Origin: Zhongshania sp. R06B22
GTDB lineage: Bacteria > Pseudomonadota > Gammaproteobacteria > Pseudomonadales > Spongiibacteraceae
DNA: 64,000 nucleotides
Direction: 5' to 3'
NCBI RefSeq assembly: GCF_040892595.1
Contig: NZ_JBFRYB010000001.1
Coordinates: 310,001-374,000, forward strand
The translations under genes and the position numbers were made by a program. Positions 53,702 to 64,000 of this stretch are shown one piece after another. The notes beneath the pieces are model-generated. The model had not been told where the DNA came from. It did no database searches and worked only from the letters and a program-made list of their open reading frames with translations. How positions within the stretch are numbered: position 1 is the first letter of the stretch; each line of letters begins with the position of its first letter.

Positions 53702-54659
53702 CGGCGTCATGCAATAGATAGGCTAAATAGGCGAAGTAGAGTAGCAATAATCCACCGCCCTCTACTCTGGAAATTCGCCGCCCTTGGCGCGGCCCCCGCG
53801 CCACCAAAAAGAACAAACCGGTCAATACCAACATCACCGGATAGTCTCTAGTCAGCACCTCTGGATCAATCGCGCCAGGCGCAATAACACCGGGCAGGGC
53901 CATAACGCCCAATAGGTTAAATAGATTTGAGCCGACCACATTGCCAATCGCAATATCGTGTTCATTCTTACGAGCAGCCGCAACCGAAGCGGCTAACTCT
54001 GGCAAGCTGGTACCCACCGCGACAACCGTCAAACCAATGACTAACTCGCTAAGTCCAAAGAACTGGGCAATTTCGACAGCCGACCACACTAGAACCCGTG
54101 CAGAAGCGAGCAATAACACAAAACCAAATAGCAGCCAGCCCAAGGCAACCGACAAAGGCATGCCGCGCGGAATTTCGGCTTCAAACTCGGCTTCTATACT
54201 GTCGCCCTTGCTATGTTTAGCCTCCCAGATTTGTCTCAGCACGACGAGTAAAAACCCAAGCAGCAAGATACTGCCGTCCATTACGCCTAAGTCACCGTCG
54301 GACAAGAGATAGTAGCCCACCAGCATAACTAGAATAAGCATAGGGATTTCGCGGGTAACGAGCTTAGACTGAACCTTAAGGGGGATGAGCAGGGCGGTTA
54401 AGCCCAAAATCAAAGCGATATTGGTGATATTCGAGCCCAGCGCATTACCCACCGCCAAACCTGGCTGACCATCGACAGCGGCGATCGCAGACACCAGCAT
54501 TTCTGGTGCAGACGTACCGATGCCAACCACCAAAATACCAATAACCAAGGGCGAGACACCCAGTATTGACGCTGTAGCAGACGCGCCAATGACAAAGCGA
54601 TCCGCACTCCAAACCAGTAAAACCAGGCCCACAATGAGGGCCGCAACCGTTAACAACAT
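53691..54659 (-). CDS. calcium/sodium antiporter (CaCA family, YrbG-like)
   Basis: A 322-residue, ten-helix exchanger with the two alpha-repeats: VVGIGTSAPEMLVSAIAA with GNALGSNITNIALIL, and VVAVGTSLPELAASVAAA with GNVVGSNLFNLLGV. The paired Glu and Asn residues bind Ca2+ and Na+. It exports calcium in exchange for sodium. Downstream of aroE on the same strand, 34 bases away. Confidence 0.92.
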   Translation of the reverse strand: MLLTVAALIVGLVLLVWSADRFVIGASATASILGVSPLVIGILVVGIGTSAPEMLVSAIAAVDGQPGLAVGNALGSNITNIALILGLTALLIPLKVQSKLVTREIPMLILVMLVGYYLLSDGDLGVMDGSILLLGFLLVVLRQIWEAKHSKGDSIEAEFEAEIPRGMPLSVALGWLLFGFVLLLASARVLVWSAVEIAQFFGLSELVIGLTVVAVGTSLPELAASVAAARKNEHDIAIGNVVGSNLFNLLGVMALPGVIAPGAIDPEVLTRDYPVMLVLTGLFFLVARGPRQGRRISRVEGGGLLLLYFAYLAYLLHDAGVY

Positions 54660-54693
54660 ATAAAAAATTCCAAGAATACCGCCGACATTGCTG

Positions 54694-55527
54694 TTATGCC
54701 GACAAAGATTGACGAACGAGATCCATAACAGGTTTGGTGTCTGGTCTCACGCCGCGCCAAATACAAAATGATTCCGCGGCCTGCTCTACTAACATTCCCA
54801 AACCGTCAGATACCGCCCAAGCTGTTTCGCCTGCAGCCCACCGCATAAAGGGGGTCGGTTCTGCGCCATACATCATATCGTAGGCACAACCGTCATTACT
54901 TAATATGTGATGTGGAAGCGGCGGTAAATCGCCGCGCATACTCGCGCTGGTACCATTAATAATTAGATCAAACTGACCACTGGTCAGCCCTTCGTAACTA
55001 CAGCCGGCAACATGGCCCAAAGACTCAAAGTTCTTAGCCAGGCTTTGCGCTTTGGAGACGGTACGATTTGCCACCAAAACATGCGCCGGCCTCTGTTTTA
55101 GCAAAGGCCCAAGAATACCGCGCACTGCACCACCCGCACCCAAGACTAAAATTCGCCGACCACTTAACTCCCAACCAAGATTGCTATGAATATCTCGAAC
55201 CAGGCCAATCCCGTCGGTGTTATCGCCGTATACGCTGCCATCTTCCTGCAGTGCGAGGGTATTTACTGCACCCGCGCGGCGTGCTCGACCGCTAAGTTGA
55301 TCTGCGAATTCAAAGGCATCGAGCTTAAAAGGTACGGTAATATTTAAACCCTTACCGCCATGGCTGAAAAACTTAGTCGCGGCCTCAGCAAAGTGCTCCA
55401 ACTCAATCTTGCGCGCACGATAATGCAGTTGCTGACCGGTTTGCTCAGCAAACGCCGCATGAATCTGTGGCGATTTACTGTGCTTAACCGGATTTCCATA
55501 TACGGCATACTGATCTTTAGTTTCCAT
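54694..55527 (-). CDS. aroE: shikimate dehydrogenase
   Basis: NADPH-dependent reduction of 3-dehydroshikimate in aromatic amino acid synthesis. The 277 residues show the substrate loop HSKSPQIHAAF, GGKGLNITVPFK with the catalytic Lys and the NADP motif VLGAGGAVRGI. The ATG at 55527 is preferred to the TTG two codons earlier. It starts 19 bases after hemF, and both are followed by the antiporter. Confidence 0.96.
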   Translation of the reverse strand: METKDQYAVYGNPVKHSKSPQIHAAFAEQTGQQLHYRARKIELEHFAEAATKFFSHGGKGLNITVPFKLDAFEFADQLSGRARRAGAVNTLALQEDGSVYGDNTDGIGLVRDIHSNLGWELSGRRILVLGAGGAVRGILGPLLKQRPAHVLVANRTVSKAQSLAKNFESLGHVAGCSYEGLTSGQFDLIINGTSASMRGDLPPLPHHILSNDGCAYDMMYGAEPTPFMRWAAGETAWAVSDGLGMLVEQAAESFCIWRGVRPDTKPVMDLVRQSLSA

Positions 55528-55545
55528 AAGCAAAAAATGCTGCCT

Positions 55546-56490
<945 letters not shown>

Positions 56491-56495
56491 CTAAC

Positions 56496-57062
56496 TTATG
56501 CGCCACGCAAATACTCGCCGCTCAGCGCATCGCGAATATCGGTCGGTTGCGCAAGATCACCAGTAGTACCCGGCAAATAATAATCAACTTGTGAACGAAA
56601 ATAATGCTGCACTTCACACTGATTTCTGGCCGGTTCGCGGCCAGCCGGATTTGCCGATGTTGACACTAAGCAGGTGTTCGCTGCACGGCAAAGGGCAGAG
56701 GTAAGCGGGTGATCACTAACCCTAATAGCCACGCTATGGTGACTTCCGCGAATCCAAGACGGGGCCCATCCAGTATCTGGCACCACCCATGTATGTGGCC
56801 CAGGCCAGCTTACTGCTAGCGCTTCACGAATGGCCTCAGGTAAATTCGGCAATATCGCATCAAACCTCGCCACACAATCGGCCACCAACACCAGGCCTTT
56901 CGCTGGGTCGCGATTTTTCATCTTTAGAATGTGCCCCACTGCAGCACGATCCCAGGGCACGCATGCCAACCCCCACACAGCTTCAGTAGGGTGACTCACA
57001 ACAGCGCCCGCCCGCAGCAATGCTGCCGCGCGGCGCAGACGATAAGAATCTGGCAAGGCCAT
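56496..57062 (-). CDS. tsaC: L-threonylcarbamoyladenylate synthase
   Basis: Makes threonylcarbamoyl-AMP for the t6A37 modification of tRNAs reading ANN codons. The 188-residue YrdC-type protein shows the N-terminal HPTEAVWGL, KNRDPAKGL (the KxR-K cluster) and VSTSANPAGREP. It is short, without the C-terminal Sua5 domain. Downstream of dprA on the same strand. Confidence 0.94.
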   Translation of the reverse strand: MALPDSYRLRRAAALLRAGAVVSHPTEAVWGLACVPWDRAAVGHILKMKNRDPAKGLVLVADCVARFDAILPNLPEAIREALAVSWPGPHTWVVPDTGWAPSWIRGSHHSVAIRVSDHPLTSALCRAANTCLVSTSANPAGREPARNQCEVQHYFRSQVDYYLPGTTGDLAQPTDIRDALSGEYLRGA

Positions 57063-57248
57063 AAAAATAGATCCGCATAGTGGTTAGCGAAAGCGACAAA
57101 ATGCGGCCAAAGTATACCCGTTTTTACATCACGATGAGGTCTAAATTGCAGAATGAACCTTAGATCTAGGGACACTGCGTTGTAGATATGATGATCAACT
57201 TGGGGAGCTAGCACTCACCACGCAGTTGTTAGTTACTTTGATGCAAGG

Positions 57249-58331
57249 CTAGCGACTCCGCTGCCAGCCGCCTCGCTGCTGCTCCACCCAACCCTCCACT
57301 TCTAGCTGGCTAAGCTCGGCAAGAACAACGTCGACACTCTGGCCGCAATGCTTAAGGATCTCATCGACAGATTGCGGCTCGTAGCCCAGCGCATCGTATA
57401 CCTGAGATACCACGCCCGGTTCAAGGGCTTGGCCCACAAGCGCTTCGATAACATCGCGACCGGCCCACTCGGAGAACTCCTCAACAATATCGGCCAAGGT
57501 TTCAACCAGCTTTGCACCTTGCTTGATGAGCGCATTACAGCCGCGACTTGCCGGATTATGAATCGATCCAGGAATAGCGAACACCTCTCGGTTTTGCTCC
57601 AGAGCCTGCCTAGCGGTAATTAATGACCCACTATGAATTGCCGCCTCTACCACCAGCACGCCTAAACTGAGGCCACTGATGATGCGGTTGCGGCGTGGAA
57701 ATTGATGGCGCAGTGGCGGGCTACCCGGAGGAAACTCACTTAGCAGCAAACCCTCTAAGCCGATTTGCTGGTAGAGCCCGGCATTGCTGCGCGGATAGCA
57801 CTGATCGACACCGGTGCCCAACACCGCGATGGTGGAAGAGGGTGTCGCTAAAGCGCCAATATGCGCCGCGGCATCAACCCCAAGGGCCATTCCACTCACG
57901 GTGGTGAACCCAGCTTGACCCAAAGCCGAAGCGAAGGCTTGCGCGTCACTGCGCCCCATCCGACTCGGGCGACGACTCCCCACCACCGCAAAGCTTAGCT
58001 GGCTCAGCAACTCTCGACGGCCGCGGAAATATAGTATTGGCGGAGGGTCGTGGATTTCTTTCAGAAGAGCGGGGTAATCGTCATCATGCAAACACAAGAC
58101 CTCCGCGTTTGCGCGGCTAAGCTCATCATCGACACCATGATGGGGCATGGCCAACTGCTTTTCTAATTGCTGCCTATGCGACGCGCTGATGCCGAACCTA
58201 AACTGTAAGTCCGATGACATATGGAGTAGTGCTTCGGGAGTATCACAGAGGGCGAGTAAGCGACGAAAATTTGCCGGTGTGAGGCCTAAAATCTGCTGAA
58301 CCTGAAGCCAGCGACGAGCAATTATTTCCAC
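57249..58331 (-). CDS. dprA: DNA-processing protein DprA
   Basis: DprA loads RecA onto incoming single-stranded DNA in natural transformation. The 360-residue protein has an N-terminal SAM-like region, the Rossmann core (VVGSRRPSRMGRSDA, SGMALGVDAAAH, GSLITARQALEQNREVFAIPG) and a C-terminal winged helix (about 290-355). The start is GTG at 58331. It follows the LysM gene and precedes tsaC after about 190 bases. Confidence 0.95.
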   Translation of the reverse strand: MEIIARRWLQVQQILGLTPANFRRLLALCDTPEALLHMSSDLQFRFGISASHRQQLEKQLAMPHHGVDDELSRANAEVLCLHDDDYPALLKEIHDPPPILYFRGRRELLSQLSFAVVGSRRPSRMGRSDAQAFASALGQAGFTTVSGMALGVDAAAHIGALATPSSTIAVLGTGVDQCYPRSNAGLYQQIGLEGLLLSEFPPGSPPLRHQFPRRNRIISGLSLGVLVVEAAIHSGSLITARQALEQNREVFAIPGSIHNPASRGCNALIKQGAKLVETLADIVEEFSEWAGRDVIEALVGQALEPGVVSQVYDALGYEPQSVDEILKHCGQSVDVVLAELSQLEVEGWVEQQRGGWQRSR

Positions 58332-58385
58332 ATTCGCGTCCTTGCGTATAGTGGTCTAGCCGCTTTTAGCGGCCCTGAAATTTCA

Positions 58386-59408
58386 CTAGGGATTTTTAAC
58401 TAAATCACCCACTTTTAATGGCTGCTCTGCCTTTAACACCAAGGCGTAACTAACGCGCTCAAAGCTGCGGAAAACCATCAACACACCAGATCGTACATCT
58501 GGCGCTTTTATGCGCTCGTTAGTTATGGGATCGGTCACCACTTCACCTCTCGAGTAAATGGCTAATACATCACCAGCTTCCAGTTTGTCGCGGTCACCTA
58601 AGTTTAAGGTAACCACATCCAAGCTACCTATCTGGGTCAATCCACCCTCTACGGCAATAATAAAGCCATTGCTGTTCTCTACCGGCGCCTTAGGTTCAAA
58701 GCTAGCATGGAGATGTCGCAGCTCCATAGGCAGAAATCTGTCGGCACGACGAATCTCCTGGGTGCTGCGATTCAAGGTCAGCGTGGCAACATCTTTCTCA
58801 GTGGCGAGTAGGTTGGCGGTGCCTATATCCGTTGCTTCAACACCTAGCACTTCGCCGCTAATAGGGTCCTTATAGACTTGGCCACGGCGATAAACACCGT
58901 AGGTTTCATTGCCACTAAAGTCGCCGCGGCCTAGCACCTGATCTCCGGCACCGGCAACAATATTACCGCGCTTACCAGCAAGTACATAGGGTGCTTGCTC
59001 CAGCTCGGCATCGCTGACGACACGACCGCGAGTTAAAAATGGCGCAATCACATCCAGCGGTATTGCTGGAATGGCATCATTGATATCAGAAATTCGCATC
59101 TGCGGCGTGAGCTTTACGACGCTATTATTAGCCCCATTTCTCACCAGCACGGGCTTGCCGTCCACCCACATCAACTTCAAAACGTCGCCAGGGTAGATTA
59201 AATGCGGATTTTCTACTTGCGGGTTGTAATACCAAAGTTCAGGCCAAAACCAGGGATCATTGAGGAACATGCCTGAAATGGCCCACAAGGTGTCGCCCTT
59301 TTTAACCACATAGGTTTGCGGATGACCGGCCTTCAAAGAGAGCACATCACCCGCTTGAGCGAACGCCATTATCAATCCGAGGCAAAGCCCCAAAACCGTG
59401 TTCTTCAT
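58386..59408 (-). CDS. LysM-domain protein, TsaP-like
   Basis: A 340-residue exported protein: signal peptide (1-20), then a LysM domain (residues 32-82, TYVVKKGDTLWAISGMFLNDPWFWPELW) that binds peptidoglycan, then a domain resembling the FlgT/TsaP C-terminal part (260-340, LTQIGSLDVVTLNLGDRDKLEAGDVLAIY). TsaP anchors the type IV pilus secretin to the cell wall. The Pseudomonas tsaP lies in the same def-dprA context. Near dprA it fits DNA uptake by pili. Confidence 0.85.
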   Translation of the reverse strand: MKNTVLGLCLGLIMAFAQAGDVLSLKAGHPQTYVVKKGDTLWAISGMFLNDPWFWPELWYYNPQVENPHLIYPGDVLKLMWVDGKPVLVRNGANNSVVKLTPQMRISDINDAIPAIPLDVIAPFLTRGRVVSDAELEQAPYVLAGKRGNIVAGAGDQVLGRGDFSGNETYGVYRRGQVYKDPISGEVLGVEATDIGTANLLATEKDVATLTLNRSTQEIRRADRFLPMELRHLHASFEPKAPVENSNGFIIAVEGGLTQIGSLDVVTLNLGDRDKLEAGDVLAIYSRGEVVTDPITNERIKAPDVRSGVLMVFRSFERVSYALVLKAEQPLKVGDLVKNP

Positions 59409-59594
59409 AATTACGTCCTATTACTCTCTAAACTGGCCGCCAACAAATGGCAAGAATCAGGCATTTCTTATTCGCTCTCTGTATAATATAGAGGATACGC
59501 TGAAACAGGCGAATATTTGTAGATCAAAATATCTACTCAATCATTATCTTAGCAACACTTACACAACTTACACGATAAATGGTCAAGAACTCCT

Positions 59595-60104
59595 ATGGCT
59601 GTATTAGAAATCCTTGAGTTTCCCGATTCAAGACTGCGAACGGTGGCAAAACCGGTAGAGACCGTCGATGAGCGCGTCCGCAATTTAATCGATGACATGT
59701 TCGAAACCATGTACGATGCGCCCGGAATTGGTTTAGCTGCAAGTCAAATCAACGTTCACGAACAAATTATCGTTATTGATGTGAGCGAAGACTCTAGCGA
59801 ACCCTTAGTTTTTATCAATCCGGAAATCAACGTACTTGATGGAGAAACCTTCGAATACGACGAGGGCTGCCTATCGGTGCCTGGTTTTTATGAAACCGTT
59901 GTGCGCCCGCAGCATATTCACGTTAAAGCCCTAGACCGCAATGGGGAACCCTTTGAGATGACCCCACAGGGCCTGCTAGCGGTGTGCATCCAACATGAAA
60001 ATGACCACCTCTTAGGCAAGCTGTTTGTCGATTATATTTCTCCGCTAAAGCGCAATCGTATTCGCGGCAAAATGGATAAGTTGCACAAGCAGAAATCGTC
60101 ATGA
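59595..60104 (+). CDS. def: peptide deformylase
   Basis: Removes the formyl group from new N-terminal methionines. The 169-residue enzyme has the three motifs [17 protein letters not shown] and QHENDHLLG, with Cys and two His binding the metal. The stop overlaps the fmt start (ATGA). Transcribed away from the tsaP-like gene. Confidence 0.97.
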   Translation: MAVLEILEFPDSRLRTVAKPVETVDERVRNLIDDMFETMYDAPGIGLAASQINVHEQIIVIDVSEDSSEPLVFINPEINVLDGETFEYDEGCLSVPGFYETVVRPQHIHVKALDRNGEPFEMTPQGLLAVCIQHENDHLLGKLFVDYISPLKRNRIRGKMDKLHKQKSS

Positions 60105-61087
60105 GCGCTAGCCCACTGCGACTCGTATTTGCCGGCACGCCTGAATTCGCAGCCCAGCATCTGCAAGCGCTTATAGACGACGGGACTCACCAAATTGTCG
60201 CCGTCTACAGCCAGCCCGACCGCCCCGCAGGCCGTGGTAAAAAAACCCTGCCCAGCGCCGTCAAACAGTGCGCTGAAGCAGCGGGTATACCGGTTTATCA
60301 ACCAGCAAATTTCAAAGACGCCAGTGATCGTGAACAATTAGCCAGCCATAACGCAGATTTGATGATCGTCGTCGCCTACGGTCTCTTGCTCCCCAAAAGC
60401 GTACTAGATATTCCGCGCCTGGCCTGCGTGAATGTGCATGGTTCACTATTGCCCCGCTGGCGAGGCGCAGCGCCAATCCAGCGTGCCATAGAAGCCGGCG
60501 ATCAAGAAACCGGTGTTACTATTATGCAAATGGATGTCGGCCTAGATACCGGTGCCATGCTAAGTAAAGTAAGCTGCGATATTAAAGGCACCGACTCAGC
60601 CGCAGACCTGTTCCAGCGTCTGGCTGATATAGGTGGCCCTGCCTTACTCGAGAGTATCTCCGCCTTGTCGCAAGGTAGCGCAGTTTTTGAAACTCAAGAC
60701 GATAGCCTAAGTAACTACGCCGCCAAAATTGGCAAATCTGAGGCAGAAATCGACTGGCGACTTGATGCCATCACCCTAGATCGTAAAATTCGTGCCTTTA
60801 ATCCGTTCCCGATTTGTTACACGCGCTTTGCCGCCAATCAAAAAGACGAGCGCATAAAGATTTGGCGCGCCGAACCCTTGCCCGCAGTCGCCGCTAATAC
60901 CACCGCCGGCGAAATTATCAGTGCTGACAAGTCCGGCATTACCATTGCCTGTGGTGACGGTGCTTTGCGCATTCTCGATTTACAAATGCCCGGAGGTAAA
61001 GTGCTAGCCGCTCGCGATATTCTCAACGCCCGCTCTGCACAATTTAGCCCCGGTACAATAATGAGTTCGCCATCAGGCACCCTATGA
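60101..61087 (+). CDS. fmt: methionyl-tRNA formyltransferase
   Basis: Formylates initiator Met-tRNA with 10-formyl-tetrahydrofolate. At 328 residues it has full length, with [21 protein letters not shown] near residue 105-125 and the C-terminal tRNA-binding domain (210-315). It overlaps def and rsmB by four bases each. Confidence 0.97.
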   Translation: MSASPLRLVFAGTPEFAAQHLQALIDDGTHQIVAVYSQPDRPAGRGKKTLPSAVKQCAEAAGIPVYQPANFKDASDREQLASHNADLMIVVAYGLLLPKSVLDIPRLACVNVHGSLLPRWRGAAPIQRAIEAGDQETGVTIMQMDVGLDTGAMLSKVSCDIKGTDSAADLFQRLADIGGPALLESISALSQGSAVFETQDDSLSNYAAKIGKSEAEIDWRLDAITLDRKIRAFNPFPICYTRFAANQKDERIKIWRAEPLPAVAANTTAGEIISADKSGITIACGDGALRILDLQMPGGKVLAARDILNARSAQFSPGTIMSSPSGTL

Positions 61088-62379
61088 TATGTCCCCGAGT
61101 TGCCGCAGCACGCTGTCTGGCAAGTATCGAACAAGAAGGTAGTTCGCTATCGCGTATTTTGCCGCGAGTTGAACAAGATGTAGATCCCTCGCAACGCTCA
61201 CTTTATCGAGAGCTTTGCTACGGCACCTTGCGTTTTTACTGGAAATTAGACGCCGCCCTAAGTCCCTTTTTTAGCAAGCCACTCAAAGCCAAAGACAGTG
61301 ACGTAAAAATGCTGATTTACGTGGGCGCCTACCAGCTGTTCTACACTCGTATCCCCCCACATGCGGCGATCAACAGCAGTGTTGAGGGTTGTCGCAGCCT
61401 AGGTAAAAAGTGGGCCGCGGGTATGGCGAATGCGATATTGCGACGCTGCCAGCGTGAGCAAGACAGCTTATTTAACGCCCTTAATCCCGCCGCAGAAGCC
61501 GCCTTTCCAGCATGGCTCTTCGACGCGCTGCAAAGCGCTTGGCCAGACCAACTTCAAGATATTGTCGACGCCACTAACGCCCACCCACCTTTTTGTCTGC
61601 GAGTTAACTCCCTCCGCCAAAGTCGCGATCGCTATTTAGAAGCCTTAACAAACAATGATATTGCCGCAGCGGCCTGTGAGTTTGCCACCAACGGTATAAG
61701 GCTAGAACAAGCCTGCAGTGTTGATAAATTACCCGATTTTCATGACGGCCACGCCAGCGTGCAAGATGAAGCCGCCCAGCTCTGTACTAGCCTGCTGGAG
61801 CTGAAGCCAGGTCTACGAGTACTCGATGCCTGCGCTGCCCCCGGCGGCAAGACCGGCGCCATTCTTGAGACCGAGCCGCAACTAGGCGAACTGATCGCCT
61901 TGGATATCGACGAGCAGCGACTCAGCCGCATTCAAGAGAATTTGGACCGCCTGCAACTCAATGCGACGCTCCTCAGTGCCGATGCCGCAGATACCAGTGC
62001 GTGGTGGGACGGCATACCTTTTGACCGTATTCTGCTCGACGCGCCGTGTTCAGCCACCGCCGTAATTCGACGCAACCCTGACATCAAGCTCAATCGCCGC
62101 GCATCAGATATAAAACCGCTGGTACAACTGCAGGCGACTTTGCTTGAGGCACTGTGGCAGTGCTTGAAGCCCGATGGTATTTTTATTTACGCAAGCTGCT
62201 CCTTACTGCCAGCGGAAAATGAGCAGCAAATAACCGCATTTATCGCCAGGCATGAAGACGCTGAGTTAGTCCCCATTACAGCCAATTGGGGAATCGACCG
62301 CAGTGGTTGCCGACAGATGTTTCCACAGATTAATGGTCACGATGGCTTCTTCTACGCGAAAATTCGTAAAAAACTCTGA
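61084..62379 (+). CDS. rsmB: 16S rRNA m5C967 methyltransferase
   Basis: RsmB/Sun methylates C967 of 16S rRNA. The 431-residue protein has an N-terminal NusB-like domain (1-140) and a Rossmann methyltransferase core with DACAAPGGKTGA. The two cysteines are in LDAPCSATAVIRRNPD and YASCSLLPAENEQQ. Third gene of the def-fmt-rsmB unit. Confidence 0.96.
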   Translation: MICPRVAAARCLASIEQEGSSLSRILPRVEQDVDPSQRSLYRELCYGTLRFYWKLDAALSPFFSKPLKAKDSDVKMLIYVGAYQLFYTRIPPHAAINSSVEGCRSLGKKWAAGMANAILRRCQREQDSLFNALNPAAEAAFPAWLFDALQSAWPDQLQDIVDATNAHPPFCLRVNSLRQSRDRYLEALTNNDIAAAACEFATNGIRLEQACSVDKLPDFHDGHASVQDEAAQLCTSLLELKPGLRVLDACAAPGGKTGAILETEPQLGELIALDIDEQRLSRIQENLDRLQLNATLLSADAADTSAWWDGIPFDRILLDAPCSATAVIRRNPDIKLNRRASDIKPLVQLQATLLEALWQCLKPDGIFIYASCSLLPAENEQQITAFIARHEDAELVPITANWGIDRSGCRQMFPQINGHDGFFYAKIRKKL

Positions 62380-62535
62380 TCCCGGCTATTGAGTGCGACA
62401 CTCCAGCGCCGCACAATGACGACCTTGGACACAGCTTCACCTTTTCCGCAGTGCTCGCCTTTTTACTTCGGTAGCAGGCAGCGACTAAAACATCAGGCAC
62501 CAAACAATAACAGGCAGCGCAGGCGACTTCGAACA

Positions 62536-63909
62536 ATGAAAATCATTATCCTCGGCGCAGGGCAAGTAGGTGGCACACTGGCGGCAAATCTCGCCAGTGA
62601 ACACAATGACATTACCGTTGTAGATACAGACCCCGACCGCCTGCGGGAGCTTCAAGATCGTCTCGATATTGGGACCGTGACCGGCCATGCATCACACCCC
62701 GACGTACTTGGCCGCGCAGGCGCCGCCGATGCAGACTTGCTGGTTGCGGTCACCAATAGCGACGAAGTCAATATGATCGCCTGTCAGGTTGCCTACACCT
62801 TATTCCGCACCCCCACCAAGATTTCGCGGATACGATCCAACGCGTACACCAATGTAAAAAATCTCTTCGGCAACGAAGGCATACCTATTGATGTCTTTAT
62901 CAGCCCAGAAGAATTAGTCACCCGTTATATTAAGCGTTTATTGCAATATCCAGGATCGCTGCAAGTCTTAGACTTTGCCGACGGAAAAGTACAACTAGTA
63001 GGGGTGAAGGCCTATTACGGCGGTCCATTAGTGGGCAATGAGCTAGCTGCAATCCGCGACCATATGCCGACGGTCGACACCCGTGTTGCCGCTATTTTCC
63101 GCCGTGGAAACGCCATTCTGCCCAGTGGCGACACGGTTGTTGAAGCCGGCGATGAAGTTTTTTTCATCGCCGCTAAAAAGAATATTATGCCGGTAATGAG
63201 CGAGCTGCGACGGCTGGATACACCTTATAAGCGCCTAGTAATTGCTGGCGGCGGCAATATTGGCGAGCGCCTTGCGCGGTCAGTTGAAAGTCGTTATCAC
63301 GTTAAGATTATTGAGCGCAGCTACGAGCGATGCCGGGCTTTATCAGAGCAGTTATCAAAGGCCATTGTCTTGCATGGCAGCGCCTCTGACCACGATTTAT
63401 TGGCACAGGAAAATATTGAAGAAACTGATGTTTTCCTCGCACTCACCAATGATGACGAAGCAAATATAATGTCGTCTTTACTCGCCAAACGAATGGGCGC
63501 AAAGAAGGTCATTACCCTCATCACCAATCCTGCTTACGTAGATTTGGTGCAGGGTGGTGACATCGACATCGCCATCTCGCCCCAGCAAATCACCATCGGC
63601 AGCTTGCTCACTCACGTTCGCCGCGGCGATATATATAACGTGCACTCTCTTCGCCGCGGCGCAGCCGAGGCCTTAGAAATTATTGCCCACGGCGATAATC
63701 GCTCATCGAAAGTAGTGGGCCGCAGATTAGATGAAATTGCGTTGCCCGAGGGTGTCAGCATTGGTGCTCTGGTGCGGGGCGAGGAAGTGATGATAGCGCA
63801 CAGCCATTTATTAATTGAATCTGAAGATCATTTGATTTTATTCCTGGTGGATAAAAGCAAAATCAAAATGGTCGAGAAACTATTCCAAGTAGGGTTCACA
63901 TTTTTCTAA
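62536..63909 (+). CDS. trkA: Trk potassium uptake NAD-binding protein
   Basis: TrkA is the cytosolic gating ring of the Trk K+ channel. The 457 residues comprise two RCK units, with [13 protein letters not shown] at the start and [13 protein letters not shown] about 235 residues in. The ATG at 62536 begins with the canonical MKIIILGAG; the frame upstream to 62389 is not protein-like. Follows rsmB by 156 bases and precedes trkH. Confidence 0.95.
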   Translation: MKIIILGAGQVGGTLAANLASEHNDITVVDTDPDRLRELQDRLDIGTVTGHASHPDVLGRAGAADADLLVAVTNSDEVNMIACQVAYTLFRTPTKISRIRSNAYTNVKNLFGNEGIPIDVFISPEELVTRYIKRLLQYPGSLQVLDFADGKVQLVGVKAYYGGPLVGNELAAIRDHMPTVDTRVAAIFRRGNAILPSGDTVVEAGDEVFFIAAKKNIMPVMSELRRLDTPYKRLVIAGGGNIGERLARSVESRYHVKIIERSYERCRALSEQLSKAIVLHGSASDHDLLAQENIEETDVFLALTNDDEANIMSSLLAKRMGAKKVITLITNPAYVDLVQGGDIDIAISPQQITIGSLLTHVRRGDIYNVHSLRRGAAEALEIIAHGDNRSSKVVGRRLDEIALPEGVSIGALVRGEEVMIAHSHLLIESEDHLILFLVDKSKIKMVEKLFQVGFTFF

Positions 63910-63946
63910 TGACCAATAACTTCCCCGCTGATTGGGGCGATCTTTT

Positions 63947-64000
63947 ATGCACCTGAGAATCATCGCCCGAATCATCGGCCTGCTGCTGATGATCTTTAGC
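63947..64000 (+). CDS. trkH: Trk potassium transporter membrane subunit (partial, 5' end)
   Basis: An 18-codon start (MHLRIIARIIGLLLMIFS) reaches the right edge. It matches the N-terminus of TrkH/TrkG, the pore-forming subunit, and follows trkA by 37 bases, where trkH is expected. No more of the gene is in the window. Confidence 0.8.
   Translation, partial: MHLRIIARIIGLLLMIFS

Noticed and set aside
62389..62535. 49-codon extension of trkA
   Set aside because: Composition is not protein-like and the canonical TrkA start MKIIILGAG is at 62536.

Overview
The window reads as continuous, gene-dense chromosome of a free-living, aerobic, probably marine gammaproteobacterium. Gene content and protein style (ectoine synthesis, aa3-type oxidase with a cytochrome-c-fused subunit II, zur-znu, EngB-PolA, the 7TM-transglutaminase/ATP-grasp trio) suggest a Cellvibrionales/Spongiibacteraceae-like lineage. 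That placement is inference and the genus is not determined. I saw no rRNA, tRNA, CRISPR array, insertion sequence or prophage.

Layout: 1-9.6 kb is the least conserved part: a DUF3047 protein, a lipoprotein alpha/beta hydrolase, a GAF/degenerate-GGDEF protein, ethanolamine ammonia-lyase (eutBC), a YihG-type acyltransferase, a tiny lysine-rich protein, a TSUP exporter and a DUF3465 protein. At 9.6-16.6 kb lies an ectoine island on the minus strand, ectA-ectB-ectC-ask-(membrane TPR protein)-(SSS symporter), with a divergent MarR-type regulator (EctR-like). At 16.8-19.6 kb are a lipoprotein cytochrome c, a YbgA-like protein and photolyase. At 19.7-22.8 kb is a tightly linked trio: retropepsin-like protease, 7TM inactive transglutaminase and RimK-like ATP-grasp ligase.

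22.9-32.1 kb holds dsbA, cytochromes c4 and c5, engB, polA and the zinc-uptake locus znuA/zur-znuC-znuB with a Zur box between the divergent units. The polA-engB gap carries a strong terminator and a candidate Spot 42/ErsA-type sRNA. 32.2-41.0 kb is a complete cytochrome c oxidase locus: subunits II, I and III plus CtaG, SURF1, two SCO-type proteins, heme A synthase and heme O synthase. A perfect FNR/ANR-type box sits between this locus and a divergent MATE transporter. 43-50 kb is a mixed set: LysR/azoreductase/pirin, CBS protein, esterase, ZIP transporter and an enoyl-reductase-like protein. 50-64 kb is housekeeping: yheV-prlC, gamma-carbonic anhydrase, Ca/Na antiporter, aroE-hemF-tsaC-dprA, a LysM protein (TsaP-like), then def-fmt-rsmB-trkA-trkH.

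Many of these blocks (dsbA-cc4-engB-polA-znu, cox, prlC, and trkA-rsmB-fmt-def-tsaP-dprA-tsaC-hemF-aroE) also lie near the replication origin in Pseudomonas, so the window is probably origin-proximal. Items most worth follow-up are the candidate sRNA, the protease/7TM/ATP-grasp trio, the TPR membrane protein and the intercistronic hairpins inside the ectoine operon, and the FNR-like box beside the oxidase genes.
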